Assembly: GCA_002314195.1 (NCBI GenBank)
Contig: DCCQ01000127.1
Location: 226 to 13,132 of the forward strand
Source: Bacteroidales bacterium UBA1077
GTDB taxonomy: Bacteria; Bacteroidota; Bacteroidia; Bacteroidales; UBA932
Reading direction: 5' to 3'
Length of the DNA stretch: 12,907 nucleotides
A program made the position numbers and the translations under genes. Below the pieces are notes generated by a model. It was not told where the DNA came from. It was given only the letters and a program-made list of their open reading frames with translations, and searched no databases. Positions 1-7,699 of the stretch are shown here, in pieces. Each line of letters starts with the position of its first letter. Positions within the stretch are counted from its first letter, which is position 1.

Positions 1-366
1 ACGCACTTCTTCGGATGCTTACCTTTTGTCTTGCATTTCACCTTGTGATATTCACGACTAGCGAATACATCGGGACTCAAAACTTGTCGTAATGCCACGT
101 ACCACCTGCCGATTAAGGAGCAATTTTACAAAACACTTTCAGGCGATTGCCCTTTCCAATGCTGCTGAAGGTATATCTAGATGAATTGCAATCAACTTTA
201 AGGGTTACTTTTTCAGCCACAAGCGCGACAGAGGACGTTCTGTGGCACTTGGAACTGAAAGTGTTTTGTAAGGATGCTTTCACATCGAATCCGGTAACCT
301 CTGCCAACTCAGGAAATGGCAACTTATCGTTTCTCAGACAAGACCACCTGAATATCATCAAGATTA
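1..366. other. gene-poor left flank with relic-like open frames
   Basis: No convincing complete gene is visible here. On the minus strand, an open frame without a start codon runs from about 125 off the left edge. It reads coherently (SLIGRWYVALRQ, then a basic stretch KVKCKTKGKHPKK) and stops abruptly, going upstream, at a TAA inside the inverted repeat at 126-142. A second minus-strand open frame (361-113, 82 codons) begins just after the RhuM stop and includes the segment LPFPELAEVTGFDVKAS, but I recognise no domain in it. The plus-strand frames look like antisense noise. The best reading is eroded or repeat-derived DNA, possibly one gene broken by the 126-271 structure. No terminator with a T-run is visible behind the RhuM gene. 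Confidence 0.35.
126..271. repeat. 146-bp structure bounded by perfect 17-bp inverted repeats
   Basis: TTACAAAACACTTTCAG at 126-142 is exactly complementary to CTGAAAGTGTTTTGTAA at 255-271, with 112 bases between. Inside it, GCCACA and TGTGGC can form a further small stem near 220-247. The size and perfect ends resemble a small non-autonomous transposable element (MITE). However, no clear target-site duplication flanks the arms (left flank ends caatt, right flank begins ggatg), and no transposase is nearby. It could also be a structured intergenic repeat. I do not recognise the family. Confidence 0.45.
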
Positions 367-1395
367 TTATTCCATCGCATCCAGCAGACCACTGTCATTC
401 AGACGATCGAAATCTGATTTGAACAGGCGATCTTGAATGACACGGTACTTTTCAAATTCGGATTCGGCAAATTTTTTGGCAAATTCCGCTGTAATCTTTC
501 CGGCATCGTCCAGAATGGCATCGCCGCCAGCTTCGAGGATTATGTCTATGCGTTTGGCCCAGTCTTCCATAGTCATCGGAATATGCCTGTCGGCCATTCT
601 CTCAGCCATATCCAGAACGGCGTTGACTAATTTCCCCATATCCTCCAATTCCACGCCATTCAGGAAATTCTTAGCAATGACGACATCTGATTTCACAATC
701 TTTCCGTCCGGAGCGTTCTCCCACGTTGTCAACCCCATATGTTCCTTACTGGCATCTGCCCTTTCCACTATCAATTCGGCAGCGGTGTGGCCGTGAACTG
801 CAAAATGAATTTTATTCTGCATCTTTTTGTAGAACAATCTCGTTGTGGGTGCGTCACGGTTATAGTCAACAGCGGTGGCGTAAATATCAGTCAGCTTTTG
901 GTAGAATCGCCTCTCGCTTAATCGTATTTCACGAATCTCCGCAAGCAGGTGCTCAAAGTAGTCTTCTCCGATGAAAGTTCCATTCTCCATCCGCTTTTTA
1001 TCCACTACATAGCCACGGATCGTGAACTGCCGCAAGACATTTGTGCACCACTGACGGAACTGCGTGGCACGGATTGAATTGACACGATAGCCTACCGAAA
1101 TAATTGCATCAAGGTTGTAGAAAAGAGTGTTCCGCGACACATCTCTTGTCCCTTCGGTTTGAACTACCGAGATTTTCTCGGTAGTTGCATTCTTGTCTAT
1201 CTCCCCACTGTCATATATATTCTTCAGATGCAAGCCAATGTTATCAGGAGAGCAGTCAAACAAGAGAGCCATCGCTTTCTGGCTCGCCCATATACTTTCA
1301 TCTTTGTATAGTACCTGGATACCATCCTCCTTGCCTTCCGCTATGAAGGTTAGAAATTCAACCGTGCTGTTCCGCACTAAAATACTCTTCGCCAT
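367..1395 (-). CDS. RhuM-family protein (Virulence_RhuM, PF13310-like)
   Basis: A 342-aa protein that I recognise as a member of the RhuM family, named after a Salmonella pathogenicity-island 3 gene. Members are scattered through bacterial accessory regions and their biochemical role is not settled. A helix-turn-helix-like stretch, SIWASQKAMALLFDCSPDNI (34-53), is followed by the conserved FYNLDAIISVGYRVNS block (92-107) with the aromatic FRQW (113-116), which resembles phage KilA-N/Rha-type DNA-binding modules. The family hallmark HGHTAAELI...RAD...MGLTTW lies at 201-225. The C-terminal part is helical and charged. It is full length for the family, with no signal peptide or membrane segment, so it is probably cytoplasmic. 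The ATG at 1395 sits about 28 nt downstream of the predicted start of a promoter shared with the ATPase gene at 8857. It stands alone behind the macroglobulin gene, which suggests an independently acquired accessory gene. Confidence 0.85.
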   Translation of the reverse strand: MAKSILVRNSTVEFLTFIAEGKEDGIQVLYKDESIWASQKAMALLFDCSPDNIGLHLKNIYDSGEIDKNATTEKISVVQTEGTRDVSRNTLFYNLDAIISVGYRVNSIRATQFRQWCTNVLRQFTIRGYVVDKKRMENGTFIGEDYFEHLLAEIREIRLSERRFYQKLTDIYATAVDYNRDAPTTRLFYKKMQNKIHFAVHGHTAAELIVERADASKEHMGLTTWENAPDGKIVKSDVVIAKNFLNGVELEDMGKLVNAVLDMAERMADRHIPMTMEDWAKRIDIILEAGGDAILDDAGKITAEFAKKFAESEFEKYRVIQDRLFKSDFDRLNDSGLLDAME

Positions 1396-1427
1396 CTATC
1401 TTTCTCTCAATAACTTAATCATTACTA

Positions 1428-1465
1428 CACAAAAATAGTGAATAGTCCTGGCAAAAACAAGTCAC
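1428..1465 (-). promoter_or_regulatory. promoter of the RhuM gene; copy 1 of a 38-40 bp repeated element
   Basis: Read on the minus strand, this holds TTG (1460-1458), a 20-base spacer and TATTTTTG (1437-1430). This matches the Bacteroidetes -33/-7 pattern TTG...TAnnTTTG. Nineteen bases (1428-1446) are identical to 8883-8901 upstream of the ATPase gene, and similarity continues to GTGAC at the upstream end with one 2-base gap. The upstream end overlaps the stop codon of the macroglobulin gene (TGA at 1464-1462). A tandem ACTATTC-ACTATT sits between the two promoter boxes. Confidence 0.65.
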
Positions 1466-4400
1466 TTTACCACCAAGTTATACGTTGCGGCAGCGGCGTT
1501 GGCGCGGTAGTGAGGGGCGTAGAGGGATTCAATTTCGGCGACGGGGGCCTGGAAGGTGCCGGTCTGAGCCACGAAGAAGTCTTCGGTGACGGTGGTGCGG
1601 CCTTCGGGGTAGGTGTCGAAATAGAAAACCGTGCGGTCGGGCTTCACGTCACGGTAGCCGCACGGGGGGACACAGTACCAGCCGTCAACGGTCAGCGGAG
1701 CTAAGGACAGGTTATAGATTCCGGACAGATGATCGGCTGGAATCAGAGAGGCCTCACGTGGAGCGGTCAGGCGGACAAAACTGCGGTTCTCGGCGTTTTG
1801 TACGGTATAGACAGCACGGATGCGGTCTCCACGGCGGATTGTGTCTCCTTGACGGATCTCCTTATCACCAATGTAATAACTCTTTTCAATGGAGAAACCG
1901 TTGCCGGAAGCCTTTACCTCACCAAGAGGCTTCAGAACACGCTGAGTCAGGGTCATGACACAGGTGGACAGTAGGTCGGCGCTTCCCTTTCCCACTGAGA
2001 ACAAAGCGTTTACAAAAGCCGGATCCGTGTCCCAGTTCTGAGTTTCTTTCTGCAGCACCAGCCATAGACGGACTACATCAGCAATCTCGGCGGCCTTCCG
2101 GCTGGCTGCCACATCTGAATGCGAGGAGGCATATTCAGAAAGCACGTCGGCGATCAGCGAGTGGGCGTAGGCTTCGTTCTCAAGGAGACCTCTGAACGGC
2201 ATCACGGCATTCGGGTAGTAGAAACCTCCACCATCGTGCCTGACGGCATATTCAACGATGGAGAGGATGTCCTCGTCCATTGATTTGCGGAGCGCGGCGT
2301 CCACGTCTAGCCTCTCGCCCCAAGCCTTGGCCAAGGTTATTCCCGCTTCCGAAGAGATCAGGTTGCTCAGCGTGCGGACACGCCTCGCTTTCGCACCGGG
2401 CTGACCATCAATGAAATCGAAGCGGTTCGACGGCGAAAGGTATCTGCGGGCATATTTCCGGAAAGAGGAAAGGCGATAGCGGTACTCCTTGCGCTGGGAT
2501 TTGTCCATCCGAACCTTGAATCCGACGGACGGGAAGTTCGAGCGGACGAGCATATAAGTGTCGTCCGACAGGCCGCCGAACCAGCGCGGAAAGCCGAGAA
2601 ACTGCGTTGAATCCAAATACTCGACGGAAGATTTAAGGTCGGGAATATCCCCGCCCAGATTCCTCACAAGAGCCATTCTGTCAAGTACTGTGGCCGTGAC
2701 CGATTGCGATGAGCGCATTCCTTCGAACCATCCGAAACCGCCATCGGAGTTCCTGCACGCGAGGATTCTTCCAAGAAGCGAAGTGTCCCGCTCCGATTTG
2801 AATGATTTGAAGCAATATGCCTCCGTCAGCGAGAGGGCATCATTCGCGGCAGGCTCTGACTTCAGCGCCGCCGCTTCCTCAATCATCTTTCCGATCGAAA
2901 TCTCATCACTGACAGCGCCGGCGGAGGAGACATTCACGAAACGGCTTCTGAGCGATTCCAAGAGTTTTTCCTTGTCCGCACCCGGCAATGCTATGGCCGA
3001 ATGAGATTCCATAATCACCTGACTGGCATCGCGGACCGGAACGCCGAACTGAACCGCGTCACTAAATGACTTTGAAGCGAATATGACCTTGAATGTCAGC
3101 GAGTCCGTGGCGCTCGGCACATCCACCGGGAATGAAACAACAGACTGTTCTCCGCCTTTCACCGTCACAGGGACTCTCAGAGAATCAATCGCCTCGCCTT
3201 TTTCTGAATATTCAAGGATCTTCATCTCGCCTTCTATCACCGCATTGGAATTGCCCGTCACCGTGGCAGCCATCGACCACTTGTCTCCTGAATATAAAAA
3301 CCTTGGCGCGGCGACAGAGACCTTGACCGGAACAGTCACGGTGAAATCCTTTGTCAGCGTGGCGTTACGCATCGCTTTGTCGTGGGCGAAGAAGAGGACG
3401 TGATAGGTCGAGAGCTTGTCGGAAGTCTTGAAAGTAAATTCTACCTCATTGTTTTCCGGATATAGGAACGGCTCGAAGGCCAATGATTCCGAGAATATCT
3501 TCCTGACACTCACGGACGAGAAGTCGTAGTCATCCGACACGGAAGCCCCGGCTGCCAACGGTTCCGAATGCTTGGACTTCCGTCCGGCATCGCTTGAACG
3601 GTTCCCCAGCCGGAGTGTCGATTTGGATAGTCGCCCATAACCGATCACGACCGTTTCCTCAAGCATTGAATTATCGTCCTCAAGGGCGATGGTCATTCCG
3701 GAAGTTCCGGGCAGTGTCACGCTCTTGTAACCGATGTAACTGATTGTAAGCAACGTTCCAGGACTGGTGTCAAGTGAGAAATACCCATCGAGGTTCGCCG
3801 ATGTGCCGAACGAGGTTCCTTCCACAATGACCGAAGCCCCGATAAGCGGCTCTCCGTTAATGTCTGTCACCACACCGTTTATCCCGGATGAGTTCCATCT
3901 GCCGATATTCCCTAAGGACTTGTTAGTGATATATCCGCAGGCGAAATCCATCCAAACGTCCGGAATGGCCTGACGATCAAGTCTTACCGGATTCCATACC
4001 TCCTTTCTGACCGCATCCAGACTCTTGTCGTAAATAGCCACGAGGCCTTCGGCACCATCCGGGACACGAACCTTGACGGTATATTCAGTGCCAGGATTGG
4101 CGATGTCAGTGAAGGAACTGAACTCCAATGGCAAATCAAGTTCATCGGAAGTCTTGCTGTAAATATGCTCGTACTTGAAACAGCAGCCATACATAAAGAA
4201 GAACAGTTGGACCTTGACCGGGCCTTCAGATCCTTCCGGATAACGGAAACGCAGCGCCCGCAGAGAGCCAGTGGACGATCCGTCCATCGTGACCATTCTG
4301 GACTCAAGGATATTCCCGCTGCCGTCAATCATTGTCGCGACAGCCCATAACGGAGCGACTGTGGCTCCAAGCGTCATCACGATGTCCTCTCCGGCTGTGA

Positions 4401-7017
4401 CCTCGGTATTGCCTGGCAGCAGAAGGCAGACGGCCGGAGCTTTGAGCGACTTCGCCTCACGGCTCACCTTCACAAGCTTATATTCCTTCTCGGCTCTGAC
4501 CACCTTGCCGAGGCTGTCCGTTTTCTCTGAATATGCTCGTAGAACATATAACCCGTCTTCCACTGTCGGCAATTCGATCTCATCGCCGGAAACGCATTTG
4601 CCTGTTTTCAAGATCTTTCCGGAAATATCTTTGAAATCAAAGCCTACCTCGGACTTGACTTTTTTGCCGTACCTGTCACGTACTTCCAGCACAAAAACGG
4701 CTTTGTCTTCAGTCACAATTCCATGCGAGGCATTGGATTCGTTCAGGTCGGCGAGAAGCAAGTCTCCGTCCGTGTCGTTAGTCAGTTGAACATCCAGTTT
4801 GATCACGTTGTTGACATTAACCATCGTGTCAAACTCTCTGGTCTCCCCCGTCTCGTCCTTCACGGTCACTTTGATTGAATATCTTCCCTGATCCTTGGTC
4901 TTGAACCGGTGGCTGAAACGTCCGTCCGATGAGGATGACAGATCTTTTTCTTCAATGGTCTTTCCACCAAGCGACACCTTTAATGTCATCCGTGCGGAGG
5001 CGAGGCTGTGACCCGAAAGGCTTTCAACCTTTCCGGAAACGGTCACGGAGTCTCCGGCAAAGTAAAGCAATTTCTGCTCGTCAAATGTCAACCCGAATGT
5101 CGGCAGGACAAAGTCCTCCACCCTTAACATTCTGGAAGTGATCTCTTTGTCGCCATCAGAAACAGAGATCTTGAACAACCCGTTGCGCCGTCCTTTAGGA
5201 ATGGCGAACTCTCCGGCGAAAGATCCGAAATCGTTGGTACGGAACGACTTTCCCTCGACTATATTCATCTGCGAATCATATAGCGTGGCCTTGAACGCGG
5301 TCTCCTTCCCAATGGCCTCCAATTTTTTATGAATATCTCCACGGAACATCACGGCCTTGAACCTCAGCGTGTCCCCCGGCTTGTACGCCCCACGGTCATT
5401 GAATATCCTGCCGTTGGTTTCTGTCTTCACAGTCGCTTTGACAAGATCAGCGTCCGATGCTCGACTGGTCGCTGAGCCTGTCGAAGCTACATTGGATTTT
5501 TTCCGTTTCCTACCGGGCATTGAGCGTGTAGAAGTGACCGGATGATTCATATACGAGGCTTTGACAATGACCATTTCTTTGCTGAGCCGGACCGATTCTC
5601 CGTCAGTCACCGAGCATACAATCCCGCACTTAAGACCAGATTTCTTCGCCGCCAGTTCCTGCATCTCGGTCGGCAGCAGGGTGAACCCGTCAACACGCAG
5701 ATGCGCCTTAAGCATCCTCTCGCCCCTTGTCATCGTCACATCTACCTCCTTGAATGGCTCGCCAGTGATGTAATCCGCAGGGTAAATCGCAAAACCATCA
5801 CCATGCCTGCGCACTGCCACCGACACTGTCTTGTGAACGTATGAAATCTCAGAATCTTTCCCGGAACCGGCGACCTTTATCCTATAGTCTCCGTCCTTCA
5901 ATTCAGGCAGAGCCACTTTCACAGTGTCCCAAACGTAAAAACTCCGAGCCTGATTGTCAAGTCTTTTACGGAACACACCCTTTCCATTATTCTCAACCGA
6001 AAGATTAGCCGACTTGATGTTTCTGAAACGAACCAGCACAGTGTCATCACGGACCGAAACCGAGACATTCTTCTCTTCCAGCCTGTAGATCAAAGACAAA
6101 ACATCTGAACCGCATTCCTGAGCGATGATTTCGTTGACATCATTCGAGGACATAAAGGTAAATTCCTGACGAGCATATTTCGGGATATACGACTCACGAT
6201 CTTTCTCGAAAGCCTGACATCTGGAATTCAAATCTCTGAATTGTTCCGAACCGCCACCGTTTTTGGCCAGCCTTTCATATTCCCATTTCAGCAGTTCCTT
6301 CCTCGGCAGCAATGCCACAGAGTTTCCGCGCCAATCGGCGGCGAGTCGTTCCAATTCCTCGAGGCGCTTATCACCCTCCTTGCGAAGTGCCTCACTATAA
6401 GCCAGCAACACCGCCTGAGGGAAGTCTCCGGCGACAGCATCACTCAGGGCCGCCAACGCTTTGTCGTGCGTGGAAGCGTCTGACAGGCAACGCCAAAGAA
6501 TATATTCATAGTCATTTGGGATAAATTTGTGGTCGCAGACATAGCCTTCGTTCCAGTAATTTCGCCTCCAGAAATCAGAGTTCTTACCCCTTTTCAGCAC
6601 CTCCGCATAATCCTCCACGAACCGCATAGCATCGAATTCCTGCCGTCCCAAATCTCCGGAATTGATTAATGAATATGCCATTATGGGTTTCCCGGCCTTG
6701 ATGAATTCTTCCGTCAGGCTGTTCCTCAAAGAGTCCCGAAGTTTCCAGTTCTGCCGTGCCTGCGTCGTGCCTATTCCGACTGCAGCATCGTAATAGTCCT
6801 TATCCAGACGATTCTTAAGCGCCTGCACTTTGATGAATGTCAGTTGAGCGATCTCCTTCTCCGGCCGATCCCGCCTTGCAATCCGCTCATACTTCCTCCA
6901 CTCCCGCTTGAGATAATGCCCTTGATAATCCGAATATTCAGCCACCTTAGCCTCCCGCCCGTCCACGACCGAGTCCAAAGCCACCATCATCGCCAACAAA
7001 ACCAGAAACCTTTTCAT
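1462..7017 (-). CDS. alpha-2-macroglobulin-like periplasmic protein with SusC-type regulatory insert, thioester-less
   Basis: A giant exported protein of the bacterial alpha-2-macroglobulin family. The chosen ATG (7017) gives 1851 aa and a clean signal peptide, MKRFLVLLAMMVALDSVVDG; an in-frame ATG at 7050 would add 11 residues. There is no lipobox, so a soluble periplasmic protein is likely. A long N-terminal helical/beta region is followed by an MG2-type domain (about 540-640, motif NDRGAYKPGDT and VEDFVLPTF). An inserted carboxypeptidase-regulatory-like domain (1045-1128) has NGEPLIGASV and ends in LEETVVIGYG, as in SusC-type receptors. The A2M domain follows (about 1169-1250), then an alpha-toroid (about 1350-1640, GGFGWFEGM) and a C-terminal beta domain. 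The CxEQ thioester motif that normally opens the toroid is absent, so covalent trapping of proteases is unlikely. Thioester-bearing family members trap proteases; the role here is inferred to be non-covalent or structural. A short repeat lies in its linker (5467-5487). Confidence 0.88.
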   Translation of the reverse strand: MKRFLVLLAMMVALDSVVDGREAKVAEYSDYQGHYLKREWRKYERIARRDRPEKEIAQLTFIKVQALKNRLDKDYYDAAVGIGTTQARQNWKLRDSLRNSLTEEFIKAGKPIMAYSLINSGDLGRQEFDAMRFVEDYAEVLKRGKNSDFWRRNYWNEGYVCDHKFIPNDYEYILWRCLSDASTHDKALAALSDAVAGDFPQAVLLAYSEALRKEGDKRLEELERLAADWRGNSVALLPRKELLKWEYERLAKNGGGSEQFRDLNSRCQAFEKDRESYIPKYARQEFTFMSSNDVNEIIAQECGSDVLSLIYRLEEKNVSVSVRDDTVLVRFRNIKSANLSVENNGKGVFRKRLDNQARSFYVWDTVKVALPELKDGDYRIKVAGSGKDSEISYVHKTVSVAVRRHGDGFAIYPADYITGEPFKEVDVTMTRGERMLKAHLRVDGFTLLPTEMQELAAKKSGLKCGIVCSVTDGESVRLSKEMVIVKASYMNHPVTSTRSMPGRKRKKSNVASTGSATSRASDADLVKATVKTETNGRIFNDRGAYKPGDTLRFKAVMFRGDIHKKLEAIGKETAFKATLYDSQMNIVEGKSFRTNDFGSFAGEFAIPKGRRNGLFKISVSDGDKEITSRMLRVEDFVLPTFGLTFDEQKLLYFAGDSVTVSGKVESLSGHSLASARMTLKVSLGGKTIEEKDLSSSSDGRFSHRFKTKDQGRYSIKVTVKDETGETREFDTMVNVNNVIKLDVQLTNDTDGDLLLADLNESNASHGIVTEDKAVFVLEVRDRYGKKVKSEVGFDFKDISGKILKTGKCVSGDEIELPTVEDGLYVLRAYSEKTDSLGKVVRAEKEYKLVKVSREAKSLKAPAVCLLLPGNTEVTAGEDIVMTLGATVAPLWAVATMIDGSGNILESRMVTMDGSSTGSLRALRFRYPEGSEGPVKVQLFFFMYGCCFKYEHIYSKTSDELDLPLEFSSFTDIANPGTEYTVKVRVPDGAEGLVAIYDKSLDAVRKEVWNPVRLDRQAIPDVWMDFACGYITNKSLGNIGRWNSSGINGVVTDINGEPLIGASVIVEGTSFGTSANLDGYFSLDTSPGTLLTISYIGYKSVTLPGTSGMTIALEDDNSMLEETVVIGYGRLSKSTLRLGNRSSDAGRKSKHSEPLAAGASVSDDYDFSSVSVRKIFSESLAFEPFLYPENNEVEFTFKTSDKLSTYHVLFFAHDKAMRNATLTKDFTVTVPVKVSVAAPRFLYSGDKWSMAATVTGNSNAVIEGEMKILEYSEKGEAIDSLRVPVTVKGGEQSVVSFPVDVPSATDSLTFKVIFASKSFSDAVQFGVPVRDASQVIMESHSAIALPGADKEKLLESLRSRFVNVSSAGAVSDEISIGKMIEEAAALKSEPAANDALSLTEAYCFKSFKSERDTSLLGRILACRNSDGGFGWFEGMRSSQSVTATVLDRMALVRNLGGDIPDLKSSVEYLDSTQFLGFPRWFGGLSDDTYMLVRSNFPSVGFKVRMDKSQRKEYRYRLSSFRKYARRYLSPSNRFDFIDGQPGAKARRVRTLSNLISSEAGITLAKAWGERLDVDAALRKSMDEDILSIVEYAVRHDGGGFYYPNAVMPFRGLLENEAYAHSLIADVLSEYASSHSDVAASRKAAEIADVVRLWLVLQKETQNWDTDPAFVNALFSVGKGSADLLSTCVMTLTQRVLKPLGEVKASGNGFSIEKSYYIGDKEIRQGDTIRRGDRIRAVYTVQNAENRSFVRLTAPREASLIPADHLSGIYNLSLAPLTVDGWYCVPPCGYRDVKPDRTVFYFDTYPEGRTTVTEDFFVAQTGTFQAPVAEIESLYAPHYRANAAAATYNLVVK
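5467..5487. repeat. short interspersed CTTCGACAGGCTCAG-type repeat inside the macroglobulin gene
   Basis: The plus strand reads GGTCGCTGAGCCTGTCGAAG here; its complement, CTTCGACAGGCTCAGCGACC, matches a short, imperfectly palindromic repeat that I recall recurring in many bacterial genomes, including Bacteroidetes. With flanking bases (GCTCGAC ... GTCGAAGC) it can form an imperfect hairpin. It is read in frame by the minus-strand gene as part of ASTGSATSRA, in the polar linker just before the MG2 domain, a place likely to tolerate extra residues. The family assignment is from memory only. Confidence 0.5.
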
Positions 7018-7199
7018 AACCGTCTGTCTTAGTGCCGGCAAGATACGCATTTTATCCGGAACCGCAACTCACAATCCGGAATCGGTTCCGGATTGTATCT
7101 GCGCTCTGCGTGACGAGCAAGCATCACTCAATCTGTGCCTTTATTCAATCTATTATAAGTTCCTGAAAATGAAAAACAAAGCGAGGTTTTTCAACTGGA
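7018..7199 (-). promoter_or_regulatory. leader of the macroglobulin gene with possible promoter
   Basis: The 182 bases between the nuclease-like gene and the macroglobulin start. On the minus strand, TTGTTT (7179-7174), a 16-base spacer and TATAAT (7157-7152) form a sigma70-like promoter candidate. It does not match the Bacteroidetes TAnnTTTG form, so it is tentative. If used, it gives an untranslated leader of about 128 nt that contains the alternative hairpins at 7054-7096. No terminator with a T-run is visible behind the nuclease-like gene, so read-through from the ATPase operon is possible. Confidence 0.3.
7054..7096 (-). promoter_or_regulatory. two mutually exclusive 11-bp hairpins in the macroglobulin leader
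   Basis: In the direction of transcription, ACAATCCGGAACCG (7096-7083) comes first. Its first 11 bases pair perfectly with TTCCGGATTGT (7081-7071), leaving a 4-base loop. Alternatively its last 11 bases, ATCCGGAACCG (7093-7083), pair perfectly with CGGTTCCGGAT (7064-7054), leaving an 18-base loop. The two pairings share bases and cannot coexist, which is the layout of a switch. Neither stem is followed by a T-run, so this is not an ordinary terminator. The second stem ends four bases before an in-frame ATG at 7050 and 36 before the likely start. Confidence 0.45.
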
Positions 7200-7697
7200 T
7201 TATAGTTTTTCCTCTTGTCCTGTCTTCATTCCACGTAGGTCGCACTGAAAATTCTTACGGAACTCTTTCTTGGCATTCTCCATTGTAGGGTCAGATTTGT
7301 GTGCAGGAAAAGATTGGGCAACAATTCTGGCACGAATATCATCATTAGAAGGATGTTTGAACAAAGGATTCCTCAAGGTGGCACGCAATTGGGCGACAGC
7401 ATGATCAATATCAGACCCTTTTAGCTCAACGAATAATTCCGACCACTTCTCCGGAATCAGACCCTCTGGAGTACGCCTTACAAGCACAAGTTTATCACAC
7501 CTCAGGCCATCTTTGACAATATAACCGTCAACGGCAAACACAACAGAGTCTTGTCCTTGCGTGGTAATCAACGCATAACGTTTTCCTTTTTCGCTCACCG
7601 TCACCTTCGAACGAGACTGAAGATTCTGCTCAGATACAAAACCTTCAACAGTCAAACGGTCAAAAGTGGATGAATATTCTCTCTCGCCTCGCTTCAT
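7200..7697 (-). CDS. small putative PD-(D/E)xK nuclease-like partner of the ATPase
   Basis: A 165-aa cytoplasmic protein with no named family that I can assign with confidence. A short beta-rich N-terminal half (YALITTQGQDSVVFAVDGYI, 41-60) leads into a block that reads like a PD-(D/E)xK nuclease core. It contains Asp68 in RCDKLVL, then FVELKG with Glu91 and Lys93 as the ExK element, then Gln103 in HAVAQL on the following helix. The 23-residue gap between Asp68 and Glu91 suits the fold. A helical, charged C-terminus follows. Its ATG lies 2 nt after the ATPase stop codon, so the two are almost certainly co-translated and act together. By analogy with ATPase-nuclease defence pairs, I infer a cleaving effector controlled by the ATPase. 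The motif could also occur in a non-catalytic protein of the same fold. Confidence 0.55.
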   Translation of the reverse strand: MKRGEREYSSTFDRLTVEGFVSEQNLQSRSKVTVSEKGKRYALITTQGQDSVVFAVDGYIVKDGLRCDKLVLVRRTPEGLIPEKWSELFVELKGSDIDHAVAQLRATLRNPLFKHPSNDDIRARIVAQSFPAHKSDPTMENAKKEFRKNFQCDLRGMKTGQEEKL

Positions 7698-7699
7698 AC

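Noticed and set aside
4271..4789. A 172-codon plus-strand open frame, and several others, inside the macroglobulin gene
   Set aside because: Antisense to a well-supported coding sequence, with low-complexity serine/proline-rich translation and no recognisable domain. These are shadows of the real gene.
7071..7096. Intrinsic terminator of the ATPase-nuclease operon
   Set aside because: The stem is perfect, but neither strand has a following T-run and it lies over 100 bases past the stop. The competing second stem suggests a leader structure instead.
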